This document shows, piece by piece, positions 19,019-27,883 of a stretch of 33,775 nucleotides of DNA. Positions within the stretch are counted from its first letter, which is position 1; every line of letters begins with the position of its first letter. The stretch covers positions 1 through 33,775 of the forward strand of contig JACOUH010000150.1 in NCBI GenBank assembly GCA_016177925.1, given 5' to 3'. The notes under the pieces were generated by a model. That model did not search any database and had not been told where the DNA came from. It was given only the letters and a program-made list of their open reading frames with translations. The translations under genes and the position numbers were made by a program. The DNA is from Planctomycetota bacterium. GTDB lineage: Bacteria; Planctomycetota; Planctomycetia; Gemmatales; Gemmataceae.

Positions 19019-21749
19019 GCTGGCGGCGAAACACCTCGCCTCCGATTTGCCGTTCCGGCTCTGTCCCAGCCGCAAGCCTGGAACAGACCAAGAGCCACGG
19101 CCAGAACCAGGGCTTCCGCCGACGGCACCGTTTTTTCTCCAGGGGAGGGCGCCTCAGCTGTCAAGGAGGCTTCGTCCGGATGACGGACGGAAGGTTCCCA
19201 CGGCGCCAAGGCCGGGTCGGTGCCCGCCACCGGATGGCCGGCCCAGGCCTCGAACAGCCGATCGAGAACTTGACGGTCCGAGGTCGGGAGGTTGGCCGAA
19301 AACCTGGCGTGCCCCGGGCGACCGGCGCGTCGTTGACAGGGCTGATCGAGAGGCTGACGGTGGTGACGTTGCTGCCCAGCGCCCCGTCGCTGGCCTGGTA
19401 GGTGAAGCTGTCGCTGCCGTTGTAATCGACGAACGGCGTGTAGCTGAAGCTGCCATCCACGTTCAGCGTCAGCGCGCCGTGCATCGGGCCGGAGACCAAC
19501 ACCGTTGTCAGGGTGGGGCTGTCGACGTCGCTGTCGTTGCCGAGTACGCCCGGCGCGGCTACGGTCAGCGGCGTGTCCTCATCGGTAAGGAAGTGGTCGT
19601 TCACGGCCACGGCCGCGTCGTCCACCGCCGTGACGCTGATGCTGACCGTGGCGACGTTACTGTCCGCCTGCCCGTCGTGCGCCTGGAACGTGAAGCTGTC
19701 GCTGCCGCTGAAGTCGGGGGCCGGCACGTAGCTGAAGCTGCCGTCCGGATTGAAGGCCAGGCTGCCGTGCGCCGGCCCGCTGACGACGCTGTAGCTGAGG
19801 ACGTCCCCGTCGGCGTCCGTGGCCGCCACGGAGCCGCGGGCGAGCGTGTCCTCCGCCGTCGTCAAAGACTCGTACTGCGACACCGGCGCGTCGTTGACCG
19901 GCGGGACCGTGATCGACACCGTTGCCGTCGCGCTACCGCCGTGGCCGTCGCTGACCGTGTAGTCGAAACTATCACCGCTGAAATAGTTGACGGCCGGGGT
20001 GTAGGTGAGCGTGTTGTCGGCGTTGAGGACGACGGTGCCGTGGGCCGCCGAGGTGAGGCTCGCCACCGTCAGGCTGTCCCCGTCCACGTCGCTGTCGTCG
20101 GCCAGGACGGCGATGATGACCGCCGTGTCCTCGTTCATCGTGGCGCTGTCGGTGTTCGCCACCGGCGCGTCGTTCACCGGCTTGACTATGATCGACACCG
20201 TCGCCACGGTCGAGGAGGCCGTGCCATCGAAGGCCCGATAGGTGAAGCTGTCGCTGCCGTTGTAGTCGGCGGCCGGCGCGTAGGTGAACGAGCCGTCGCC
20301 GTTCAGCACAAGGTTCCCGTGCAACGGACCGCTGCCCAGGATCGTCGACAGGGTGTCGCCGTCCACGTCGGAGTCGTTGCCCAGCACACCGGGCGCCGCA
20401 ACCGTCAGCGTCGAATCTTCCGCGACCGTGTAGCTATCGTCATTCGCCACCGGCGCGTCGTTGACGGCGTTGACCGTGAGGCGAACTGTGGCGACGTTGG
20501 AGAGCGCCTGCCCGTCACTGACTTGGTAGGTGAACGAGTCGTCGCCGTTGTAGCTGGCGGCCGGCGTGTAGGTGAGACTGCCATCGCTGTTCATAGTTAG
20601 TGTGCCGTGCGCCGGGCCGGACACCAGCACCGTCGCGAGGGTGTCCCCGTCCCCGTCGCTGTCGTTGCTCAGCACGCCCGGGGCGGCGAAGCCCAGCGCC
20701 TGGCCTTCGGCGGTGGTGTAACTGTCGTTGACCGCGACCGGGACATCGTTCACCGGGCTGACGGTGATCGTCACCATCGCAGAGGCGGTGCCGCCCTGGC
20801 CGTCGCTGACCGTGTAGCGGAAGCTGTCCATGCCGTCAAAGTCGGGCGCGGGCGTGTAGCTCAGGGTGCCGTCGGCATTGACCACGACCGTGCCGTGCGC
20901 TCCCTGCGTGACGCTGCTGATGGTCAACGCATCGCCATCCACATCGGCATCGTTGCCCAACACCACAACGGTCAGAGGAGTGTCCTCACTGGTGCTGACT
21001 GCGTCGTCGGCCGCCTGGGGCGCATCATTCACCGGACTGACCGAGACCGTGACGGAGGCGGTGCTGCTGCCGCCGTTGCCGTCGCTGATCGTGTAGCGGA
21101 AGCTGTCCGTGCCGTGAAAGTTCGGGGCGGGCGTGTAGGAGGCACTGGCGGTGCAACCGTCCCCATCCGCGATCTCATAGGTAAAGGTATCTGTCCCGTT
21201 GAAGTTGACGTCGGGCGTGTACGTTACCGTGCCCCCTGCGTTGATGACCACCGTGCCGTGGCTCCCCTGCGTCACGCTGCTGATCGTGAAGGGATCGCCG
21301 TCCCGGTCCGTATCGTTGGCCAGCACGGGAATGCTGACGGCCGTGTCTTCCGAGGTGGTGGCGGCATCGCTGAATGCCTGCGGAGCGAAGCCGTGGGCCC
21401 CCATCACGGTTACGTCCATCTCGCCCAACCCCACGCCGACGGCCTTCAGCTGCGGGTCCACCAGCTCGGTCAGGGTCGTGCTGAGCACCGGGGTCAGCGC
21501 CCCGCTGACGATGCCCCTCACTTGCGGCACGATGACGTCGTTCGCCAGAGGATCGAGGAGAGGCCCGAGAGACCCGTTCAGCGACACCGCGCTGTTGGCG
21601 GAGAGCTGGTCCACCAGCTTGGCGATGAACGCTGCACTCGTGCCCGCCGTTTGCGTCTGGGGATACGGGCCGGTGAAAACCAGGTCGCTGGCCAGCGGGG
21701 CCTGGCCCTGGGCGAAACTCTTGAGGTCAATGCCCGTGCTGGCGTTGGC
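19015..21749 (-). pseudogene. Cadherin-like/VCBS repeat surface protein, truncated and frameshifted
   Basis: The main frame runs from 21749 to 19161 and holds seven to eight tandem cadherin-like (Ig-like VCBS) domains of about 90-95 residues, each with a pattern like SEDTPLTV...VLGNDSDVDGD...HGTLTL..DGSFTYTP...Y.GSDSFTY...SDG and ending VNDAPV. These are cell-surface adhesion or stalk modules. Three lesions are visible. The frame is closed by a TGA just upstream of 21749 with no good start. The first repeat is shortened and fused (at DGDG-CTASASYTPAP, about 21155). After the last VNDAPVA (about 19310) the homologous tail moves into another frame (RFSANLPTSDRQVLDRLFEA...), ending at TAA 19015. 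I therefore treat it as a pseudogene; a translated fragment from GTG 21614 is possible. Confidence 0.8.
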
Positions 21750-21927
21750 TCAACGGCTTCATGGATTGCATTGCGCGCGGCACACACACACACAGCTTCC
21801 TTCCGGGGTCACCCGCGCGTCCCGACTATTCAACCAGGCCGGCCACTCAGGAAGGCTCTTCCTGGGCGCCGGGCCGGGTTGGACAGAGTACAATACGGGA
21901 GACCCGTTGACCGAGGGGGTTGATCCG

Positions 21928-22299
21928 ATGACGACGCTTGATTTCGAGCCTCTGACCGTTGCGGTGCCGCTGCGCGAGGATCCGCCAGGAGTGTTTCGCG
22001 TCGGCAAGAGCCGAGTCCTCCTGGAAGTGGTCCTCCGTGCCTTCAGGGCCGGTGCCACGCCCGAGGCAATCGTCCAGTCCTATGACACGCTTAACCTGGC
22101 CGACATTTACGCGCTCCTCAGCCGCTACCTGGCCGCCCCCGCTCCGTTTGAAGACTACCTGCGCCAATGCGACGAGGCGGCGGCGGAGACCCGGCGCAAG
22201 ATCGAGGAGTTCCAGGGCCCCCAAGGCAACCTGCGCGCGATCTTGTTGGCCCGCGCGAAGGCCAAGGAGGAGGAGCGTGCTCAAGCTGGTCAGCGATGA
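21928..22299 (+). CDS. DUF433 family antitoxin-like protein
   Basis: The 123-residue product matches the DUF433 pattern: LREDPPGVFRVGKSRVLLEVVLRAF, then GATPEAIVQSYDTLNLADIYALLSRYL, then a charged helical C-terminus. DUF433 proteins are winged-helix-like DNA-binding proteins that usually pair with DUF5615 PIN-like nucleases in toxin-antitoxin modules, and this one overlaps the remains of such a toxin. ATG 21928 has an AGGGGG tract about eight nt upstream. The 178 bp upstream contain a short CA repeat (21780-21792) and no gene. It looks intact. Confidence 0.85.
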   Translation: MTTLDFEPLTVAVPLREDPPGVFRVGKSRVLLEVVLRAFRAGATPEAIVQSYDTLNLADIYALLSRYLAAPAPFEDYLRQCDEAAAETRRKIEEFQGPQGNLRAILLARAKAKEEERAQAGQR

Positions 22300-22478
22300 G
22301 AAAACTCAACGGCGACATCCTGCGTGGCCTGTATCGCCGACGTCCCGACCTGGACGTTGTGCGTGTCCAGGACGTTGGGCTGAGCGCGACTCCCGACCCA
22401 GACGTCCTCGCGTGGGCGGCAGTCGGCGTGAAAGATCGCAACCGACTCTTAATCGGAGGGGAGGAGTACGAATCATGA
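22277..22478 (+). pseudogene. DUF5615 PIN-like toxin remnant, frameshifted and truncated
   Basis: A GTG at 22277 behind an AGGAGGAGG tract starts VLKLVSDE, which is the usual DUF5615 opening. The frame then shifts by one base in the AAAA run at about 22299, and homology continues in another frame: NGDILRGLYRRRPDLDVVRV, QDVGLSATPDPDVLAWAA. The C-terminal half with the remaining PIN-like acidic residues is missing; the frame instead runs VGVKDRNRLLIGG to a stop at 22478. It overlaps the DUF433 gene by 23 nt and the next start codon by four nt (ATGA). The toxin is very probably inactive. Confidence 0.8.
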
Positions 22479-22786
22479 GGATTGCCCCCTTAGCGGATGT
22501 GAAAGCGCGTTTGAGCGCCTATCTGGACGAGTGTGGCGTCGAGGGCCCTCTGGTCATCACTCGCAATGGCAAGGCCGTCGCCGTGTTGCTGGTTCCCTTC
22601 GATGACGATGACTTGGAGCGGCTCCTGCTGGGGCGTTCGCCGCGCTTTCAGGCTTTGCTCAACCGCTCCCGGCAAAGCATCAAGGAAGGGAAAGGCTTGG
22701 GCGAGGAGGCCTTCTGGGAGGCGGTTCGGAAACGAGCACAAGAACGAAAGGCCGCAGCGGCAAAAGCCCGCCGAACCAAGCGTTGA
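22475..22786 (+). CDS. Phd/YefM-type antitoxin
   Basis: The 103-residue product begins MRIAPLADVKARLSAYLDEC, followed by GPLVITRNGKAVAVLLVPFD, the typical N-terminal DNA-binding fold of Phd/YefM antitoxins, then a charged C-terminal helix (RKRAQERKAAAAKARRTKR) where the toxin would bind. ATG 22475 has a GGAGGGGAGGAG tract upstream and overlaps the preceding stop (ATGA), so it is translated with the broken toxin frame. No cognate toxin follows: the next 367 bp hold no recognisable gene, so it seems to be an orphan antitoxin. It may still autoregulate the three-gene unit. Confidence 0.82.
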   Translation: MRIAPLADVKARLSAYLDECGVEGPLVITRNGKAVAVLLVPFDDDDLERLLLGRSPRFQALLNRSRQSIKEGKGLGEEAFWEAVRKRAQERKAAAAKARRTKR

Positions 22787-23153
22787 CCGGACCGGCCCTC
22801 TTCGTTTCCGCGCGGGCTTACGCGCTTGCAGCCCGCCCCGGCAGTTTCACTTTGGCGTTAGTCTATCCCCGGGTTCCATCGGCTCGAGAGCAAGAGAGCA
22901 AACCTGTCGTTGCGGACCGCGCGGTTTCCCGATGCCAGGAGGGCAAAGGTGAGAATGTTCGCTGGGACCGGAAAACTCACACCGAGACCTCAAGCATCGC
23001 GGGAAAACGTCCGGGTTTCGCTATGTTCAGGGGTCAATCGAGACCGCTTGGCCTATCATTTGCGAGAGGTTGTTGCCACGCCCGGGCGGGTCGATCCGCG
23101 CGAGCCCACGGATGGCGCCGCTTGCCGGTGCAGGTTGCCTCGTTCGAGGAGAG
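22787..23153 (+). other. Intergenic region without recognisable gene; small hairpin
   Basis: This 367-bp stretch has an open frame from about 22783 to 23163 but its product has no recognisable domain and odd composition, so I do not call it. A hairpin with 7-bp GCGGGCT arms (22812-22836) lies 26 nt after the Phd stop and may end that transcript, though no T-tract follows. It leads into the kinase gene's ribosome binding site. Confidence 0.5.
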
Positions 23154-26100
23154 ATGCATTTGAAGCTCTTTGCGCCCCTGTTCCCGACGTACGGCTCGCT
23201 GAAAGTCCGGGTCGCCTTGCCGTTGCTCCTGATGAGCCTGCTTGTCGGCGGGCTGGGGGTCTTCTCCGTCTTGCGCAGGTTCTCCGACCACGTCGATGAA
23301 CAGGTGCTGCAGCGTGCTGAACTGGTGGCAAGGGCGGTCGGCCATGCCAGTGAAAGCGCCGAGGACCTTGGCGAGTTGCAGAGGTTCGTTGATCGACTGG
23401 GAACAGAACGCGGCGTCACCCTGATCGTGGTGGTGAGCGGCCGGCCGAGGCGGGTGATCGCCTCGACAAAACAGGCCTGGATCGGACGCCCCCTGGCCGA
23501 GCTGCCCTTGAGGAACGTTCGGGAAGACCTGGTCCGGGTCCTTGAAACCGGGCAGGCGCATACGGACTTCCACCACGACACTTCCGAGTACGACTTCACC
23601 AGCCCGCGGCTGTCGTTTCACGCCCATGTGGCTCGGCAGGGCTTCTTGGACGGGGCCATCATGGTCCACCTCGATGCCCGACCTGCGCAACAGGGGATGG
23701 CAACGAGCCTGTGGTGGACGATCACCTTGCTCCTGGCAAGCGTGGTCGTCGTCGCTGGCCTGGCGTACCTGCTGGTGGCGAGGCTGGTCCTGGGGCCGCT
23801 CGGGGCGATCTGTGAAGCAGTGGAGCGCCGGGCCGCGGGAAACCAGACCACCTTCGCCCCGACAGCGGCTCCGGGCGAAATGGGCGGCCTGGCCCACGCC
23901 CTGAACGAGATGCTCGAGGCACTGGCCGCCGGCGAGGTGCGGCAGCGGCAGCGCGAAGAACTGCTCCAGGGCATCCTCCGATCCCTTCCCGCCCAGATCG
24001 CCGTGCTGGACCGGGCAGGGACCATCATCGCAGTGAACGAGGCCTGGGAGCGGTTTTGCCCGGGAGAACAGCAAGCAGCCGGTGCGCCCCCAGGGCGTGG
24101 GGATCAACTATCTGGAGGTCTGCCGGCGGGCTGCCGGGGAGTCTGCCGAACTGACGCAGGAGGCGCAGGCTGGCATTCGCGGAGTCCTCGACGGAGCGTC
24201 CCCCGCGTTCAGTCTGGAGTACCCCTGTCATTCCCCCGAGGAACAGCGCTGGTTCCTGATGACGGTCACGTCTCTCGCAGCAAACCAGGAGGGAGCGGTA
24301 ATCTCCCACTTCAACATCACGAAGCGAAAACAGGCCGAGGAGGAACGGCGCACGGCGCACGACGAGCTGGAAGTGCGGGTGTAGGAGCGAACCCTGGAAC
24401 TCTCTCGGGCGAACGAGGTTCTCAAGGCCGAGATCACCGAGCGCCGGCGCGCCGAGCAGGCGGTCCGCGAGAGCGAGGAGCGCTACCGACTCCTGGTGGA
24501 GAGTGTCCAGGACTACGCCATCTTCTTGCTGGACCCGCAGGGGTATGTCCTCACCTGGAACGTCGGGGCAGAGCGCATCAAGGGCTACCGCCCCGAGGAG
24601 GTGATCGGCCAGCACTTCTCCTGCTTCTACCCGGCGGACGACCTCGCCCACGGCAAGGCCGAACACACGCTGAGGATCGCGGCGGCAGCGGGGCATTCCG
24701 AGGATGAAGGGTGGCGGGTCCGCAAGGACGGTTCCCGTTTCTGGGCCAACGTCGTCCTCACCGTGCTGTCCGACCAGAAGGGCAATCTCCGGGGCTTCGC
24801 CAAGGTGACCCGCGACCTGACGGCGCGGCGCGAGGCCGAGGAGCAGGCCCGTCAACTGGCTACCGAGCGCGCGGCCAACGAGGCGCTGGTCAGGGCGGCC
24901 CGCCTCAAGGACGAGTTCCTGGCGAGCATGAGCCACGAGCTGCGCACCCCACTCAACGCCATCCTCGGCATGTCCGAGGCACTGCAGGAGCAGGTCTACG
25001 GGTCGCTGAACGACCAGCAACAGAAGAGCTTGCACAGCATCGAGGAGAGCGGTCGCCACCTCCTGGCCCTGATCAACGACCTCCTCGACCTCTCCAAAAT
25101 CGAAGCCGGCAAGATGCCGCTGGAGATCGCCCCGGTCTCGGTGGAAGCCGTTGCCGTGGCCAGCCTTCGCCTCATCAAGCAGGCGGCCCACCAGAAACGG
25201 CTGAAGGTCTCCAGCTCCCTCGACAGCCAGGTTACCAGCGTCGCTGCCGACGAACGGCGTCTGAAACAGATGCTGGTAAACCTCCTGAGCAATGCCGTCA
25301 AGTTCACCCCTGACGGCCGCGCGATCGGCCTCGAGGTGCGCGGCGACGCGGAGGCCCGGTCCGTGCATTTTGTCGTGTGGGATGAGGGGATCGGGATCGC
25401 CCCGGAAGACGTCCCGCGCCTGTTCCAGACTTTCATGCAGCTGGACAGCGGCCTGTCGCGGGAGTACGGGGGCACGGGGCTGGGACTGGCGCTGGTCCGG
25501 CGCATGGCCGAGATGCACGGTGGCAGCGTTGGCGTGGAGAGCGCGCTGGGCCAGGGAAGCCGGTTCACGATCTCGCTCCCGTGGCATTCTCACACTGGGC
25601 CGGACGTGGCCGAAACAGTGGCAGGACAGGCACCTGCCTTTCCCTCCCTGTTGCGGCAGGCCCTGATTGTCGAAGACTCGCCAGCGGCGGCAGAGCAACT
25701 CGTTCGCTACTGTGAGGAACTGGGGGCCCAGGCCCTCGTGCATGGGCAGGCCGAGGGGGCGGTGGCCAGGGCCCTGGAGATGCGTCCCGACGTGATCCTC
25801 CTGGACATTCAGCTCCCCGACCTCCCTGGCTGGCAGGTGCTCACCCAGTTGAAGACCGAGCCAGGCACAAAAGACATCCCGGTCATCATCATCACGGTGG
25901 TCGATGAGCCGCGGCGCGGCCTGGCCCTGGGTGCGGCCGCCTACCTGGTCAAGCCCATCTCCCGGCAGCAACTGCAGCATGCCCTGAACAAGGCCCGTTC
26001 GCGCGGGAGCGAATCCGGTGTGAAGACCGCGCTGGTCGTGGCGCCGGAAGGCCCTGTGGGGTCTCCTTCCCCTGCCGCGCCCTTGATCCTCCTGGCCGAG

Positions 26101-26316
26101 GACAACCCGGAGAACACGGCCACGGTCTCGGGTTACCTCGCGGCGAAAGGCTATCGGCTCGTGCTGGCAGGAAATGGGATGGAAGCCATCGACCGGGCAA
26201 GGGAAACCTCTCCTGACGTCATCCTCATGGACATCCAGATGCCGGGCATGGACGGGCTGGAGGGAACGCGCCGCATCCGTGCCTGCCCCGACCTGGCCGG
26301 CATCCCGGTCATCTAA
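23154..26316 (+). pseudogene. Hybrid sensor histidine kinase, frameshifted, interrupted by TAG and truncated
   Basis: Frame one starts at ATG 23154 (GAGGAG just upstream): membrane helix (about residues 18-38), a periplasmic sensor region, a second helix (about 190-212) and a HAMP-like linker, then the start of a PAS domain (RSLPAQIAVLDRAGTIIAVN). At about 24080 homology shifts to another frame (GVGINYLEVCRRA...ISHFNITKRKQAEEE). That frame meets TAG at 24382-24384 where related proteins have a Gln (RV-stop-ERTLELSRANE) and continues through a second PAS domain, HisKA with H-box SHELRTPLNAILGM, HATPase (NLLSNAVKFTPDG; GGTGLGLALV), one complete receiver (LLDIQLPD) and a second receiver that stops abruptly at GIPVI, 26316. 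It would have sensed an external signal and phosphorylated its receivers. Three lesions make function unlikely. Confidence 0.85.
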
Positions 26317-27341
26317 AGCTCCGCGACCCCGCGAGCGAGGCCCTGCTCTCGACCCTGCAAGCGAGCGTGGAGCGCGGCGCCGGGCTGGTGAAGCAGCTGC
26401 TCACCTTTGCCAGGGGCAGCGAAGGCGAGCGACAGGTCCTGGAACTGCACCCGCTCATCAGCGAGATCGGCAAGCTGCTGAGGCAAACCTTCCCCCGGAA
26501 CATCGAGGTGCTGATGAACGTGCCAAGGGACCTGTGGCTCGTCACCGCCGAGGCGACGCAGATACATCAGGTGCTGATGAACCTCTGCGTCAACGCCCGC
26601 GACGCCATGCCCCAGGGCGGGCGGCTGACGATCACGGCCAGGAATCAGCTCCTGGATGAGACGTACGCTCACATGCGCCCGGAGGCCCGGCCGGGCCGGT
26701 ACGCGGTGCTGGAGGTCGAGGACACGGGCACAGGTATCCCGGCCGATCTTCTCGAACGGATCTTCGACGCCTTCTTCACCACCAAGGAACCAGGCCAGGG
26801 GACGGGACTCGGCCTGTCCACGGTTCAAGGGATCGTGAAGGGCCACGGGGGCTTCCTCGATGTGGAGAGCGCGGCGAGCAGGGGCGCGCGCTTCTCCGTG
26901 TATCTCCCGGCGCAGGAGACCGGGCAGGCGAATCAGGCGGTGGCGGGGCGCGTGGAACCACCGGGCGGGAGGGGGGAGCGGATTCTCGTCGTCGATGATG
27001 AGGCTTCCGTCCGTGAGATCACGACAGCGCCGCTGGAGGCTTCCGGCTACCGGGCAGTGACGGCCCAGGACGGCGCGGAAGCCGTGGCGCTCTACGCGAA
27101 GCACCAGGAGGAAATCGCGGTAGTGCTGGCCGACATGTCGATGCCGATCCTGGACGGGCCCGCGACGGTCCGGGCGCTCTTGACGTTGAACTCCGCCGTT
27201 CGGATCATCGCCATGAGTGGGCGGGCGGCGAATGAGACGATGGCCCGGGATGCCGGTCCGGGCGTGAAGGCTTTCCTGGGCAAGCCGTACACGGCCACGG
27301 AGTTGCTGACGACAACCCGACGGGTCTTGGACGCGAATTAG
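26313..27341 (+). pseudogene. Second hybrid histidine kinase, 5'-truncated: DHp tail - HATPase - receiver
   Basis: Right at the broken end of the preceding receiver, another frame begins inside a histidine-kinase dimerisation domain (LKLRDPASEALLSTLQASVE, RGAGLVKQLLTFARGSEGE) and continues with a HATPase domain ([43 protein letters not shown]) and a C-terminal receiver (ILVVDDEASVRE, DMSMPILDG, Lys in GKPYTATE), ending at 27341. This is the PAS-type kinase architecture whose sensor and H-box half are gone. The junction at about 26313 looks like a deletion that removed the end of one kinase gene and the start of the next. An internal start could still yield a HATPase-receiver fragment, but no strong ribosome binding site is seen. 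Confidence 0.82.
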
Positions 27342-27466
27342 GTTTTTCAAGATCCTGAATAACCAGAAAAACAACTCTTCTGGCAAGCCCCACTGGGCGG
27401 TCGAGCTTTCGTCCCTCCCCCTGGGCATTTCGCCGCGCTGGGATTGCTAAGGAGCCGTTTCAACAA

Positions 27467-27521
27467 GTAGGTCAGGCTTTCTAGCCTGACCTGTTTTGTC
27501 AGCCTGGAAAGGCTGACCTAC
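27467..27521. repeat. REP-like hairpin pair
   Basis: Two hairpins lie back to back: GGTCAGGCT-TTCT-AGCCTGACC and GTCAGCCT-GGAA-AGGCTGAC. Together the outer 24-bp arms pair at 20 of 24 positions. It lies 126 nt after the kinase stop and may act as a terminator for it. Confidence 0.75.
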
Positions 27522-27639
27522 CTGTCGGGAGGTGAGGGGAAATGATCCTTGCGGTTCCCGACATGGACCATGTCGAGAATCAGCACCACGGGCACCTGTC
27601 GAACTGCTCAAACCAGAGACCAACTCTCGGGAGAAAAAA

Positions 27640-27687
27640 GGCCCGGCGGGGCGTTCGAGCCGGATGGCCTACCAGACCCGCCGGGCC
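27640..27687. repeat. 11-bp-arm inverted repeat
   Basis: GGCCCGGCGGG (27640-27650) and its exact complement (27677-27687) flank a 26-nt loop. No T-tract follows on either strand. It is a minor repeat of unknown role. Confidence 0.6.
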
Positions 27688-27865
27688 AGCCTTTCCTTTG
27701 GCCGGCCGTCCGTTGACGGCACCACACAGGGCGGCGACTCCGCGCCCCGGGTTCCGCCCCCGGGTTCCGCGGACTCCACCCAGGGCGTTATTCCCTGTCC
27801 TGGCACCACGTCCTCGGGAACCCCTTGGGGGTGGATGGCACATCTGGAGTCCCGGCATCCTCCTC

Positions 27866-27883
27866 AGCCCCGTTCACGGGGCT
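27866..27883. repeat. Short hairpin with the nSTAND stop codon in its loop
   Basis: On the minus strand the arms AGCCCCG and CGGGGCT enclose a TGAA loop, and TGA 27874-27876 is the stop codon of the nSTAND-SUMF1 gene. It resembles the GTGA-loop hairpins that carry the stops of cstA and the permease. Confidence 0.7.

Larger units (their letters stand above)
27342..27873. other. Intergenic region between convergent genes, repeat-rich
   Basis: This 532-bp gap separates the kinase remnant from the minus-strand nSTAND gene. It holds a REP-like pair (27467-27521), a long-loop hairpin (27640-27687) and a stretch at about 27720-27860 with short internal repeats (CCCCGGGTTCCG twice at about 27747-27770). 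A frame starting at 27542 has a good-looking ribosome binding site but its product resembles no protein. I see no supported gene. Confidence 0.6.

Noticed and set aside
22783-23163. Open frame of 126 codons after the Phd gene
   Set aside because: No recognisable domain, no ribosome binding site, and atypical composition; it runs into the kinase start region.
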